From Flectobacillus roseus (GTDB lineage: Bacteria > Bacteroidota > Bacteroidia > Cytophagales > Spirosomataceae), in assembly GCF_030056665.1 (NCBI RefSeq), contig NZ_JASHIG010000037.1: DNA of 64,000 nt; one strand, given 5' to 3'. Both the position numbers and the translations under genes were made by a program. Of the stretch, positions 9,320-18,469 are shown in pieces (the stretch's first letter is position 1; each line of letters opens with the position of its first letter). Under the pieces are notes generated by a model. That model was not told the DNA's origin and did not search any database. It was given only the letters and a program-made list of their open reading frames with translations.

Positions 9320-9892
9320 TTAATGAATCGCAATAGCGTCCCACATCATATCGATGCATTCCTCTATCTCTTTGCCGCTCAAGGTATGTAATTGTACAGA
9401 TAATTCCCCGACTGCTCCGCATAGCATAATTAGGATAAGGGTAGTTGAGCTTTTTTTCAGATAGCCTTCCGCCTGACCTGTTTCTATCAATTCGTAAAGT
9501 GGCTTTAAAGCCTTATCCTCCTCGGCAATAATCGTATCATTGTCTCCCTCATTATACGGGGAACGAGCATACTGTTCAAAAAAGATTTGTACCTCTGGAT
9601 GCGTGGCAACTCGACTCATATAATTGCTCAAAGCTGCCTTAAATCTCTCTTCAAAGGGTACGTCCTGCGGCAGATTTTCAAAAGAAAGCTCCGTTTCTTT
9701 CTTGACCAAATAAACGTAGAGATTGTCAATAAGATCTTTTTTGTCCTTGAAGTAAATATAAATTGTACCAGTGGCGACCCCAACCTCCTTGGCAAGAAGG
9801 CTCATCTTTAATCCAGAAAGACCAATTTTGGAAATCATTGATAATGCTTTTTCCAAAATCAATTTTTCTTTTACATCATCTTTAGTTCTCAT
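9320..9892 (-). CDS. TetR/AcrR-family transcriptional regulator
   Basis: A 190-residue protein with the TetR N-terminal helix-turn-helix: KEKLILEKALSMISKIG, then LKMSLLAKEVGVATGTIYIYFKDKKDLI, where GTIYIYFKDK is the family hallmark of the recognition helix. The C-terminal two thirds is the helical ligand-binding and dimer domain, without recognisable ligand residues. It would repress or control nearby or distant genes in response to a small molecule. The divergent neighbour is the ferritin gene, 207 bp away, but nothing in the sequence proves that this is the target; TetR regulators of efflux pumps are the commonest alternative. Confidence 0.9.
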   Translation of the reverse strand: MRTKDDVKEKLILEKALSMISKIGLSGLKMSLLAKEVGVATGTIYIYFKDKKDLIDNLYVYLVKKETELSFENLPQDVPFEERFKAALSNYMSRVATHPEVQIFFEQYARSPYNEGDNDTIIAEEDKALKPLYELIETGQAEGYLKKSSTTLILIMLCGAVGELSVQLHTLSGKEIEECIDMMWDAIAIH

Positions 9893-10099
9893 AATAGTAA
9901 TTAAATAAGGTATTGTTTGCAGTGGTTTAAATAATTTTAAATCTATTCTTTCAAAAATGGCTATTAAGAGAGGTAATCGACGAGTATGTGTTAAATATAA
10001 TTAGAATAATTCCAAATTTTATCAAAAATCCCCAAGTTTAAAACATTTATCATGATTATGTTATTAATATTGTGATAACTAATTAAGCTACAAAAGGAT

Positions 10100-10627
10100 A
10101 TGAAAGATTTGATGAGACAGAGAACTTCTTTGAAGGAGGAAATCGAAATTGCTCTAAACGCACAATGTAAAATGGAAGCAGAAGCTTCGCAAAAGTATTT
10201 GGCGATGGCTTCATGGCTCGACCGCAATGGATTCGAAAAATCTGCCGAGTATCTTTATGCTCAAGCAGAAGAGGAACGTGAACACTTTTTAAAGCTTTTT
10301 AAATATATTAATGAAGTTGGTGGTACTGCAATAACTCCAACGATTGGAGAAGTTATTCAAGAATATCCTTCCTTCAAAAGTGTATTTGAAGCGGCTCTTC
10401 AAAGTGAAATTTCTGTGACAAATGCCATCAATAAAATCGTGGCAAAATGTCGTGAAGAAAATGATTATGCTACCGAACAATTCATGATGTGGTACGTGGT
10501 AGAACAAAGAGAAGAAGAGAAAAACGCACGTCGTGCTTTGGAATTATTCGATTTGATTGATGTTGAAAGCGCCACTGGAAAATTTGCTTTGGATAAAGAG
10601 ATTGGCAAAATTGGCGCAGAAGAATAA
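10100..10627 (+). CDS. ftnA: Bacterial non-haem ferritin
   Basis: A 175-residue four-helix iron-storage protein of FtnA type. Ferroxidase-site residues are in place: Glu28 in the first helix, the ExxH pair Glu59/His62 in QAEEEREHFLKLF, Glu103 in the third helix, and Glu135/Glu138 in WYVVEQREEE. It oxidises Fe(II) and stores iron oxide inside a 24-subunit shell in the cytoplasm. The length is normal for the family. No Fur-box was recognised upstream. The gene is monocistronic: a TetR gene diverges from it and a palindrome ends it. Confidence 0.93.
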   Translation: MKDLMRQRTSLKEEIEIALNAQCKMEAEASQKYLAMASWLDRNGFEKSAEYLYAQAEEEREHFLKLFKYINEVGGTAITPTIGEVIQEYPSFKSVFEAALQSEISVTNAINKIVAKCREENDYATEQFMMWYVVEQREEEKNARRALELFDLIDVESATGKFALDKEIGKIGAEE

Positions 10628-10648
10628 GAATTCGAGTATAATTAAACA

Positions 10649-10672
10649 AGGGTGCGACTAAAGTCGCACCCT
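10649..10672. repeat. Perfect GC-rich palindrome AGGGTGCGACT..AGTCGCACCCT
   Basis: An 11-bp perfect stem with a 2-nt loop (AGGGTGCGACT, AA, AGTCGCACCCT) between the ferritin and GH9 genes, which converge. It lacks a T-run, so it may be a REP-like mobile palindrome that also slows polymerase. Its centre GACT..AGTC is shared with palindromes near 37970 and 38030. Confidence 0.7.
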
Positions 10673-10693
10673 ACTAAGAAAAAAATAAAGATT

Positions 10694-13168
10694 TTATTTT
10701 AGCTTCTCAAACTTATATCCTTTATTCTGCAATTCGGTAATCAGCATTTCTAGTTTATCATAAAATTTATCGGTTCGCTTCTCCCCAACGCCCATATGTG
10801 TGAGCAATAAAGCACCATTCAGTCCTGTACTAGACTTGGTTTCAAAATTGAGAATTCTTCTATAGATTTCATCCGAACTTAGATAGTTTTTAGCGTCGGG
10901 AGTTGTATAATCTACCTGTGAAGAAGTTCCGCTGGTATTATTGATGAGCTTCAAACCCATTTCTGCAGTCCAATCACTGATGCTTTGATTATACCATTCG
11001 TAAGCTGGCATAAAATAATTGATTTGAGAGGATGATACACCCAACTTTTCAATTTCAGATATATTATTTTGTAAATCGTTCATAAAGCTTGTTTTATCCA
11101 CCAATAAGGAATCACGTTTTTCCCAAGAAGCATACAACAAATGTTTATCTGAATGGGGGCCTATATAATGCTTTTGTTGAACCAACTGCTTAATGGTTGT
11201 TTGAAAAGATGGATTTCTCAAATAGTCACCTGTTAAAAAGAAATTAGCTTTGATACCTTTTTTCTGCAAAACCTTTAAGACAGTCGAAGCACCTTCGTTA
11301 AATTCATGTGCCGTAAAACACAGATATATCTCCTTTTTAGTAGTATCCAAACGTACAATTCCGCCTAGTGATTGAATGTTGTTTATTGCTTGCAATTTAC
11401 GCCCTTCTTTTTCATAAAAAGAAAGTAAAAATGACAAGCTAGCTGTCCCATCCATTGTTGGCTCATCGGTCGAATAATCGCCAAAATCGTCATGATACAC
11501 TGCCAATTTTGATTGAAAATCAGCATATTCATCTGGATGGTATAAGGTTATCCCTATCAATTTACTCCAAATAGAACCATAAACTGGGCCATCGACTAAG
11601 CCTCCATCAATTTTGTAATTGTACAAATGCGTAAATGCAGAATGTGGATCCGTTGGGGAGAGTTTAGACGTCGGAAAACCGCAAATCATACTTGTTCCCC
11701 ACGGATTACACCCCATCAGCCAGTCACACAGCGCCATTTCCATAGACTGATACTTAGTCGAACCCGTCAGTTGTCGAAACAAAATCGCTTGTGTTAAAAT
11801 ACCTGCCACATAATTATTGGAACACCATACAAATGGCACCCCGTTGAGAAATGGTGTATTTTTTCCTCGCTGAAAAACCTTTTCCAAACCTGACTCCATG
11901 TAATTGATAAAAGCCTTATCCTTGGCTTCTTTTGCCATAAAATAATGTCCTAAATTAACAAAAGGATACCACTGGTAATGTCGGGCGGTGTCGGCACCCA
12001 TCCACGGTGTAGTGGGTTCTTGATGACCAAAATGTGAAGCTTCTTGCCAGATTTCGGACTTCTGGGTTATTTTGGCTAATTGTGTAGCTGCTAATTCCAT
12101 ATCGTCGACCCAGTTGTCTTCCTCATAAAAATACGGCGCACCTCCTGGTGCTGTTTGCGATACGCCAGGTTTTTCTTTGCCAAAAGTGTAAGCGTCTAAG
12201 GCTCTTGCTTTCAAGGATTCGGCAAATTGAGGATAATATTTTGCCAAAATTTCACTTCCTAAAGCAAACGTTGAAGCAAATTTCCCAACAGTTGAAGCTA
12301 CTCCAGTTGTACGATTTTTATGTTTGTAACCTTGAATTTTTCCAGAAACAAAATACACAGGGCGAGCTAGTCCCTGATTGGTGGCGTATTGTACTTTATC
12401 GAGGGTGGGCAATCTCAAACCTTTGTGATCACGGTCGTCGGCTAATTGGTTGTAGTACTCGTGTGGTGCAGGGTTCATTTTCACTAGCCAATCCAAACCC
12501 CATTTGGCTTCATCCAAAATATCGGGAATACCATTTTTCCCCACATTTCCCCAAGCGTCATGAAGGTCTTGATACACCTCAGGATTTTGTTGGTAGGCAA
12601 ATAGCATTTGAAAAGTAGCATTTGCGGAGGTTGTTACATACTGCAAATAATCGGATGCATCATGCCAGCCTCCAGATACATCGAGGTGTGTCGAATCTTT
12701 CTTTGGGTCGGGATGATACACAATAAATCCGTCAGCTCGGTGGCATGAATCTTTTAAAAAAGGATTATACCCACTTCGTTGCTGGCGCATATATTTCAAA
12801 ATAAAATCGGCCGATCCTCTAAAAACCTCTGCATCTATCCGAAAAACAGGAGATTGAGCTTGAGAGGTTTTGATAAAATAAGTCCCTGATTTTTTGAATT
12901 TTGAAAAATCTAATCTAGCAGTTGATTGAAAAGGGCCATATGCTCCTGTTGAAACCAATGTCTTTGATTGAAAAACGACCTTCTGCGTTTTAACCTCTAT
13001 CAGCTCAAAAGTACTCGGTACCTGTGGGTCTTTACTAACCCAAACCGCCACTTTAGGATAATTGGGCAAATATCCCAACTGATTGATTCGTATCCATTGG
13101 TTCGCTTGTCCAAGGATTGTCAAAGAAAGAAAATTAAATAGGAAAATGAAGTGTAATCGTTGTAGCAT
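10694..13168 (-). CDS. GH9 endoglucanase with C-terminal NodB-like (polysaccharide deacetylase) domain
   Basis: An 824-residue secreted enzyme. After a signal peptide ending near LGQA comes the cellulase N-terminal Ig-like domain (IRINQLGYLPNYPKVAVW). The GH9 (alpha/alpha)6 catalytic domain spans about residues 115-590: the nucleophile/base motif is GGWHDASDYLQY with Asp170/Asp173, and the acid region is STDEPTMDG. Residues 600-824 form a NodB-like domain with the metal-binding His pair HSDKH (672/676), but the usual TFDD(G) motif is replaced by FTAHEF (619-624), so it may not be an active deacetylase in the classic sense. GH9 enzymes cut beta-1,4-glucan. I recall the same GH9-NodB pairing with FTGHEF in other Bacteroidota; the role of the second domain is unclear. 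Confidence 0.88.
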   Translation of the reverse strand: MLQRLHFIFLFNFLSLTILGQANQWIRINQLGYLPNYPKVAVWVSKDPQVPSTFELIEVKTQKVVFQSKTLVSTGAYGPFQSTARLDFSKFKKSGTYFIKTSQAQSPVFRIDAEVFRGSADFILKYMRQQRSGYNPFLKDSCHRADGFIVYHPDPKKDSTHLDVSGGWHDASDYLQYVTTSANATFQMLFAYQQNPEVYQDLHDAWGNVGKNGIPDILDEAKWGLDWLVKMNPAPHEYYNQLADDRDHKGLRLPTLDKVQYATNQGLARPVYFVSGKIQGYKHKNRTTGVASTVGKFASTFALGSEILAKYYPQFAESLKARALDAYTFGKEKPGVSQTAPGGAPYFYEEDNWVDDMELAATQLAKITQKSEIWQEASHFGHQEPTTPWMGADTARHYQWYPFVNLGHYFMAKEAKDKAFINYMESGLEKVFQRGKNTPFLNGVPFVWCSNNYVAGILTQAILFRQLTGSTKYQSMEMALCDWLMGCNPWGTSMICGFPTSKLSPTDPHSAFTHLYNYKIDGGLVDGPVYGSIWSKLIGITLYHPDEYADFQSKLAVYHDDFGDYSTDEPTMDGTASLSFLLSFYEKEGRKLQAINNIQSLGGIVRLDTTKKEIYLCFTAHEFNEGASTVLKVLQKKGIKANFFLTGDYLRNPSFQTTIKQLVQQKHYIGPHSDKHLLYASWEKRDSLLVDKTSFMNDLQNNISEIEKLGVSSSQINYFMPAYEWYNQSISDWTAEMGLKLINNTSGTSSQVDYTTPDAKNYLSSDEIYRRILNFETKSSTGLNGALLLTHMGVGEKRTDKFYDKLEMLITELQNKGYKFEKLK

Positions 13169-13512
13169 CTTTTTTCCTCTAATTTATTCAAATCCTAGAA
13201 CAGGCTACACAGGTTTGTGGGGAAGATGGTGGAATAATTAAAAAATAAAGATTTTGCTATTGCATCAATTTAATACAATAAAATATTTATATTTACTTAT
13301 ATTATCCAAAAAACAACTTATAGAAAGAACACAAAGCTTTAAAAGCTCTCAATTCGCCAAAGTATCATTTACGATTCAAGCAATTGAAAGTGTCATTACA
13401 TTATCAGGGAAAAATGTAGATTTAGCAAATGGTAGACATTCATTTACCTCAATTCGGTTAAAAACCAACGCTAAAAAATCAGAAAACGGCTAGAAATCTC
13501 TAGCCGTTTTTT
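13169..13512. other. Intergenic region upstream of GH9 gene; terminator at its right end
   Basis: AT-rich leader of the GH9 gene without a recognisable gene. A reading frame on the plus strand needs a TTG start and resembles nothing. No exact TAnnTTTG box was found on the minus strand. The right end is a strong terminator, listed separately. Confidence 0.5.
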
Positions 13513-13514
13513 TT
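13483..13514. terminator. Intrinsic terminator, 12-bp stem and T8
   Basis: AAAACGGCTAGA pairs perfectly with TCTAGCCGTTTT around a 4-nt loop (AATC) and is followed by eight T on the plus strand. On the minus strand it directly follows the stop of the MazG-like gene, with TTTT then CTGATTTTTT. It most likely ends the leftward MazG/DUF6882 transcript and may act both ways. Confidence 0.85.
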
Positions 13515-13857
13515 AAAACTCATCGTATTTTTTGTTGCTACCCAATGCCTTTTCTATGGGATATTTTTCAGCATTTTTCGCAAGCTTTTTCTCAATGATT
13601 TCTTTTACATCAAAACCATACTTTTCAGCTAATAAAAATGCCGCGTAAAATACATCCGCCAACTCCTCCTCTATTTTCTCGATTTTAGCTTCTTCAGGAT
13701 TTTTCCAAAGGAAAACTTCCAGAAGTTCAGACGCTTCAACGTTAAGACACATCGCCAGATTGCGAGCATCGTGAAATTGTGCCCAATCTCTTTCGTCTCT
13801 AAATTTGAGGATTTGTTGTATAATTTCCTGAATGTCGGATTGTGAGTTGGTGGTCAT
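13513..13857 (-). CDS. MazG-like nucleotide pyrophosphohydrolase
   Basis: A 114-residue all-alpha NTP pyrophosphohydrolase of the MazG/RS21-C6 type. The metal-binding pattern is present: EASELLEVFLW, then EEELADVFYAAFL, matching the ExxE...ExxD layout; RNLAMCLNVEASEL is typical of the dCTPase-like branch. It hydrolyses non-canonical or surplus (d)NTPs to NMP and pyrophosphate in the cytoplasm, a housecleaning role. The length is normal. It follows the DUF6882-like gene by 22 bp on the same strand and ends at a strong terminator, so the two form an operon. Confidence 0.9.
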   Translation of the reverse strand: MTTNSQSDIQEIIQQILKFRDERDWAQFHDARNLAMCLNVEASELLEVFLWKNPEEAKIEKIEEELADVFYAAFLLAEKYGFDVKEIIEKKLAKNAEKYPIEKALGSNKKYDEF

Positions 13858-13879
13858 CAGTTTTGAAGTTAGTTACAAT

Positions 13880-14635
13880 TTATAGTTCAGTGTTCAACGA
13901 TGTCAGAAAATTATCTTCATTGAAACCAATCTTCATAAATTTCCCCTCGGCCTCAGCCAAAATTTCTTGGTTGGCAATGGTAACTTTAAAGCCTTTTAGA
14001 TAGAGATATGCTTCTAGGGCATCAACCTGATTAGAGACCTCATATTGCTCCAAAAACTCCCCAATGACTGTTACTTCACGCTCGATTCCTATTTCTTCAA
14101 ATTCTTCCTTAATTTCCTCTGAGAAGGTTACTGTTAACAGCATAATACCTTGCCCGTAATCTGCCAAGAAAAAGCCATCCTGTCCAAACATACCACAAGC
14201 GATGAGTCCCAAATCATACAACTCATTCTGATTTGAATCGTACTGAGGCACTGTAAGGTGAGAAATATCAAAGCGCTCTCCCAACTGTTTCAACAAAAGG
14301 GAATTGGCAATAATTTTTGGCGTTTGTTGCAAATGTTGATTTTCCCATGCCCAAAGCCAAGTCCCACTTGATTTTGAAAACGAACCATACACTTGCATCG
14401 GAAAAGTATAATCTTCAAACATGATGGTTCCTTTTTCAAGATTAAAGGACCACGGGATACCTTCAGTCAAATCTGCAAAATCTCTTTGTCTGTCAATCGA
14501 TAAAGGAGCAAAATTGTCAAATAAATCCCAAAATATTAGGTTTTCTGAGTCGGTAGGAAGCGAACTAATTCCCTCTTTTGTTAAGGTACCTTGTGTAAGG
14601 ACTATTTCATTGATGTGCTTTAATGAATTTTTCAT
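13880..14635 (-). CDS. DUF6882-like protein of unknown function
   Basis: A 251-residue soluble protein without signal peptide. The middle reads GIPWSFNLEKGTIMFE, then FSKSSGTWLWAWENQH, then a Leu-rich helix; the SGTWLWAW motif is what I associate with DUF6882. The C-terminal part (about 150-251) is an alpha/beta region ending in acidic helices. No catalytic motif is seen. It is the first gene of a two-gene operon with the MazG-like enzyme. The family assignment is from memory of the motif and is moderate; the function is unknown. Confidence 0.65.
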   Translation of the reverse strand: MKNSLKHINEIVLTQGTLTKEGISSLPTDSENLIFWDLFDNFAPLSIDRQRDFADLTEGIPWSFNLEKGTIMFEDYTFPMQVYGSFSKSSGTWLWAWENQHLQQTPKIIANSLLLKQLGERFDISHLTVPQYDSNQNELYDLGLIACGMFGQDGFFLADYGQGIMLLTVTFSEEIKEEFEEIGIEREVTVIGEFLEQYEVSNQVDALEAYLYLKGFKVTIANQEILAEAEGKFMKIGFNEDNFLTSLNTEL

Positions 14636-14963
14636 TAGTTATAAATTTAAGAATTAAGGAATACGGTAATGAGTTTGTAGGCAAAATAAAATTCAACTTC
14701 TTGGCTTTCGGTTTTCAGCAATGTGCTGTCAGCAAAATATTTCCAACGAATTCAAACGAGCTATTTAGCCTATTAATGCAATTTTATTTTGCGTTAATAC
14801 TAATGTTATTAAAAACCACTACCGAAAGCCGTTACCTGAAAGCCCAAAGCATAATTTTAAATTTTACCCAGCCTATTAGATTATTTGCCCTAAAAATATG
14901 CATTTAATTCGCTGAAATAAGCAAATCAAAATATAATTTTCTGCGAAACTTTTAGCGACAATA
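14636..14963. other. Intergenic region with two interleaved inverted repeats
   Basis: No supported gene. Two perfect inverted repeats overlap in order A-B-A'-B': a 13-bp pair (14681-14693 with 14780-14792, GCAAAATAAAATT) and a 10-bp pair (14703-14712 with 14821-14830, GGCTTTCGGT). A small CAGCA/TGCTG hairpin lies at 14716-14728. The layout could fold as a pseudoknot or be two decayed repeat elements. Confidence 0.45.
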
Positions 14964-16493
14964 TTACTCCAATCGCATCAGTGCAACGTAGATTTCGATG
15001 CCATTCCAAATGTTTTGAATACGAATATTCTCATTCTCAGCATGTTGATTATTGTCATGATTGGCTATTGGGACTGTAATTGTAGGTGTGCTCAGATACT
15101 TTTCAAATAAAAATAAGGGAAGACTACCACCCAAACTAGGCATGAGCACCAACTCATCTGTCGTAGTACTTTGCACAGCGCTGATGACCTTTTGGGCAAT
15201 TGGCAGGTTCATTTGTGTACGTTGAGCATTGTATCCTTTGCCAAGCGTCACACGAGCGATAAGAGGATATTGGAGTCTTTCTTCATCCGTGATACTTTCA
15301 TTTTGAGTAACATAATAGCCTTGTGATTTGATATGATCTATCACTTTTTGTGCTTGTCGTTGGGCATCATTTCCTAAGACCAATCGCAAATCCAAGGCTG
15401 CTGTGGCAGACGTTGGGATAACATTAGCAGTCATTTTGCCAACATTAGCACTAGAGATACCATTGATATTGAGCGACGGTAAGTTGATCAACTCAGCCAA
15501 AGATTTTCCTCCACCTTCTGCTCGGACAAAGCCTAATTCTTGCTTCATTTGCTCATCAACCGCAGGAACTCTAGCCAAAGCTTTTTTCTCCAAATCGGTA
15601 AATGGCACTACATCATCATAAAAACCTTTAATCAACACCTTACCATTATCATCTTTCATTGAGGCTAATAATTTTACGAGCAAATTGGCAGGGTTAGGTG
15701 CCCAGTTGCCATAGTGTCCAGAATGCAAAGGTCGTTTAGAGGCAAAAACTTTAATTTCCATACCGATATCACCACGAACACCGAAAACCACTTGTTTTTT
15801 GCCAGATTGATGCACAGGTCCATCACAAATAATCCAAAGGTCGGAGCTAAGTTTTTCTTTATGTTTTTCCAAAATTTCAGATAAATGAGTAGACCCCGCT
15901 TCTTCCTCTCCTTCAAAGAAGAACTTTAAGTTTACACTTGGTTTTATCCCTAATTTATTCAACACATGATAGGCAGAAAGTATCGAAAAAACACCTGCTT
16001 TATCGTCTGAAGCACTTCTTCCATAAATACGCCATTCTGGATTGATTATATCTCCCTGTTTTGGGTCAGGAATAATTTTGCCACCTTTTTCTAAGGAAGC
16101 ATCTAAAAATACAGACTTGAAAGGTTCTAATCCCTCCGCCCACTGGTTAGGATTAACTGGCTGACCGTCATAGTGCGCATAAAAAATAACTGTTTTGGTA
16201 GCATTAGGCACGTTTACTTCGCCATAAATAGCGGGAGGAACGCCCTTGGTTTTTGCCTCCAAAAGTGTGGTTTTTATACCTCTATCCTCCATCATTTTGA
16301 CAATGTAAGCAGCAGTTTTCTGAATACCAACGGTATCATATACCACATTAGGAATGGATAACAGACCTTTAAATTCATTCAATAAGGTAAACTCATTCGC
16401 TTTCCTATAATTTCTTACTTGCTCATTGAGTTTTGACTGAGAAAGAATGGCAGTACTTTGAAGTAATAATAAAGACAGTAATACTTTTTTCAT
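14964..16493 (-). CDS. M20-family zinc metallopeptidase, secreted
   Basis: A 509-residue exported dipeptidase-like protein with signal peptide (MKKVLLSLLLLQSTAILSQS). The zinc ligands of the M20 clan are visible: YAHYDGQP (His107, Asp109), GRSASDDKAG (bridging Asp), and FFEGEEEAGS (catalytic Glu pair); a later HS.HYG segment (PLHSGHYG) begins the lid domain that mediates dimerisation. It removes amino acids from short peptides, probably in the periplasm. Length and order match M20/M25/M40 carboxypeptidases. It is monocistronic and diverges from the DUF4419 lipoprotein gene 118 bp away. Confidence 0.9.
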   Translation of the reverse strand: MKKVLLSLLLLQSTAILSQSKLNEQVRNYRKANEFTLLNEFKGLLSIPNVVYDTVGIQKTAAYIVKMMEDRGIKTTLLEAKTKGVPPAIYGEVNVPNATKTVIFYAHYDGQPVNPNQWAEGLEPFKSVFLDASLEKGGKIIPDPKQGDIINPEWRIYGRSASDDKAGVFSILSAYHVLNKLGIKPSVNLKFFFEGEEEAGSTHLSEILEKHKEKLSSDLWIICDGPVHQSGKKQVVFGVRGDIGMEIKVFASKRPLHSGHYGNWAPNPANLLVKLLASMKDDNGKVLIKGFYDDVVPFTDLEKKALARVPAVDEQMKQELGFVRAEGGGKSLAELINLPSLNINGISSANVGKMTANVIPTSATAALDLRLVLGNDAQRQAQKVIDHIKSQGYYVTQNESITDEERLQYPLIARVTLGKGYNAQRTQMNLPIAQKVISAVQSTTTDELVLMPSLGGSLPLFLFEKYLSTPTITVPIANHDNNQHAENENIRIQNIWNGIEIYVALMRLE

Positions 16494-16611
16494 AAGGTAG
16501 TTTGTTTGTGTTATTGAGAATCATTGACGCCTACTTTCACTAAAAAATGGTAATTTAAAGAGTCAATCTTAAAATCACACCAATAGTAAACTTAATTTAC
16601 GTCTTCCACAT

Positions 16612-18249
16612 ATGAAAAAAGGGATTTTCTACCTGTTTGCAGCCTTCTTAGTATTCTCTTGTAAGAAAAATAAAGAGAATCAACATTCCCTTGTGCCCAA
16701 CGATACAACCCATTTTACCTCTCCTAATAATTTACGAAAACCCGAGGGAGTTACCTTCCAAGTCGATGAGGTTAAGCTAGCCAATAAGCCACTGAAAACT
16801 TTTTCGGCTGATCATGCATTTGGTGAGGCTATCGGGAATGAATTGTTCTTCTATCCAGAGGAGCACAAAGATTATTTGTTAGTCCCTTCGCAAGAGAATG
16901 GTTTTGTAAGTACACTGCAATATTGTTATGACCAACATCGTCCATTGGTTCTTTCACCCGATGCCATTTGGATGACAATTTGTCAAGGAGTTTCTTATCA
17001 CATCAACGAAAACTACAGTTCATTAAAAGGTAAATTATTTGAAAAAAATAAACCCGAAATCCTTTCGATTCGTAACGATAGTCTAGAATTTGGAGCAAAG
17101 CACTGGAACATTTTTATAAATGATATTTCAAATAAAACTCGCAAATACACTAGACAGGATTATTACAGTTTTTTTATTGGTGATTATTCTACCACAACGC
17201 CAGTGATCAAAACAGCTTATCAAATTTCCCTGCTGAATGCTTATAAAAAAGGCTTTGATTACATTGCCGAAACGGGTTGTGGTATACCTTCAATTACAAT
17301 CACAGGCACAAAGGAAGATTGGGAAAAAATTCTAGAAAAAATACAGCTTCTTAATCAACTAGGTTTAGACGATTGGCACAGAGAATTAGCTCCAATCATT
17401 GAAGAATTTAAACAAGCTAGTCAAGGCAAAATTCATCAAGAGTTTTGGAAAAATATCTATAAAAACGCCACCGAATACAATGGATTTTATATTTCGGGGT
17501 GGATGATCAAGCTGTTTCCATATATTAAGCTGATGGAGGAAAGCTCTCAAAAAAATTCGAACGGTGATATCATCACGAAGGAGGTATTGAAAAGAAATCC
17601 CTTTCTACAAGATGACTTTTACCTAAAGTCAACGCTTACCACTGACAATTTTCCTTCAGGAATCTTGAAAGTACCTGTAACTTGGGAAAATTATAACAAG
17701 AAAACTACCACAAAACTTCAGCTATGTAGTGGCTTTTTGGGTATCTCCCAGTACCAAGACAAATCTCTTGAGCCCCTCATTTCGTGGGCTGTGGCTAGTC
17801 TGAAAGATTATAAAAAAACGAAAGAGAGCCATCCAGTTGATTACTCGATGATTCATCGTGAAAATGATTGGTCGCCAAATTTTGCAAGCTTCGTTTTAGA
17901 TTCTGCCATTTACGATTACAAAACCAACGCTACAACCTCAAAAAGCTTGGCATTTATCAAATCATATTTATTTACCTCTCTGGCAAAAGATTCCAAATGG
18001 CGTTCTCTCAAATTAGAAAATGATACCTTAAAAATTGAGGTTTTAGTTAATGGAAAAGTGGGAGCTGTATCATTTTCAAAGACTAACAATACACAATTGA
18101 ACCAATTTGTCTATCAATCCTTACGAAGACTCCCTGCACCTTGGTTGCCCGCACGTGCAACAGTGGACGCCGTTTTAGAATTGATGCAAGATGAAAGTCT
18201 TTCAGATAAGAAAATTCGAGTAAATAGTCTAGTAGCGATTGCTTTTTGA
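16612..18249 (+). CDS. DUF4419 lipoprotein
   Basis: A 545-residue predicted lipoprotein: MKKGIFYLFAAFLVFSCKKNKEN with the lipobox cysteine at residue 17. The body matches what I know as DUF4419: SPDAIWMTICQGVSYHINEN, then a segment with TTTPVIKTAYQISLLNAY and GCGIPSITITGTKEDWEKI, then GWMIKLFPYIKL. Function is unknown; fungal and bacterial members have no assigned activity. The last 140 residues are less conserved. It is likely anchored in the outer or inner membrane facing the periplasm. It has its own transcript between the M20 gene and the HTCS regulator, closed by a hairpin 150 bp downstream. Confidence 0.8.
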   Translation: MKKGIFYLFAAFLVFSCKKNKENQHSLVPNDTTHFTSPNNLRKPEGVTFQVDEVKLANKPLKTFSADHAFGEAIGNELFFYPEEHKDYLLVPSQENGFVSTLQYCYDQHRPLVLSPDAIWMTICQGVSYHINENYSSLKGKLFEKNKPEILSIRNDSLEFGAKHWNIFINDISNKTRKYTRQDYYSFFIGDYSTTTPVIKTAYQISLLNAYKKGFDYIAETGCGIPSITITGTKEDWEKILEKIQLLNQLGLDDWHRELAPIIEEFKQASQGKIHQEFWKNIYKNATEYNGFYISGWMIKLFPYIKLMEESSQKNSNGDIITKEVLKRNPFLQDDFYLKSTLTTDNFPSGILKVPVTWENYNKKTTTKLQLCSGFLGISQYQDKSLEPLISWAVASLKDYKKTKESHPVDYSMIHRENDWSPNFASFVLDSAIYDYKTNATTSKSLAFIKSYLFTSLAKDSKWRSLKLENDTLKIEVLVNGKVGAVSFSKTNNTQLNQFVYQSLRRLPAPWLPARATVDAVLELMQDESLSDKKIRVNSLVAIAF

Positions 18250-18401
18250 GCTATTAGTCTTCAAATTGAAGCATTCTAGAGGCAGTATTACCGCTTTGAA
18301 ACCACTTAAACGATAAGTGTAGATTAATAGAATGACAAGCTTGTGTATCCCTCAGATTTCTTCAAGTCGTCAGGAGAACACTTTTGGTGAAGCGATGAAG
18401 T

Positions 18402-18428
18402 AAGAGGGGATTCAATAAATTCCCTCTT
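18402..18428 (+). terminator. Hairpin between DUF4419 and HTCS genes
   Basis: AAGAGGGGATT pairs with AATTCCCTCTT (one G-T pair, 5-nt loop). It lies 150 bp after the DUF4419 stop and just before the HTCS promoter; the following T-run is weak, so termination is probable but not certain. Confidence 0.55.
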
Positions 18429-18457
18429 GTATTGTATCTTTTCGATAAAAACTATTT

Positions 18458-18465
18458 TACTTTTG
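18458..18465 (+). promoter_or_regulatory. -7 box TACTTTTG only 4 bp before the HTCS start codon
   Basis: TACTTTTG fits TAnnTTTG exactly, with TTG at 18432-18434 as a possible -33. Transcription would start at or next to the ATG at 18470, so the regulator mRNA may be leaderless. Confidence 0.55.
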
Positions 18466-18469
18466 TACT

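Noticed and set aside
12148..12618. 156-codon plus-strand frame inside the GH9 gene
   Set aside because: Antisense shadow of a clearly conserved catalytic domain.
13254..13493. 79-codon plus-strand frame ending in a terminator hairpin
   Set aside because: It needs a TTG start, has low-complexity AT-rich composition and no recognisable motif; the hairpin is better explained as the end of the leftward MazG transcript.
14623..14907. 94-codon plus-strand frame upstream of the DUF6882-like gene
   Set aside because: It overlaps the start of that gene on the other strand, contains the inverted repeats, and its translation looks random.
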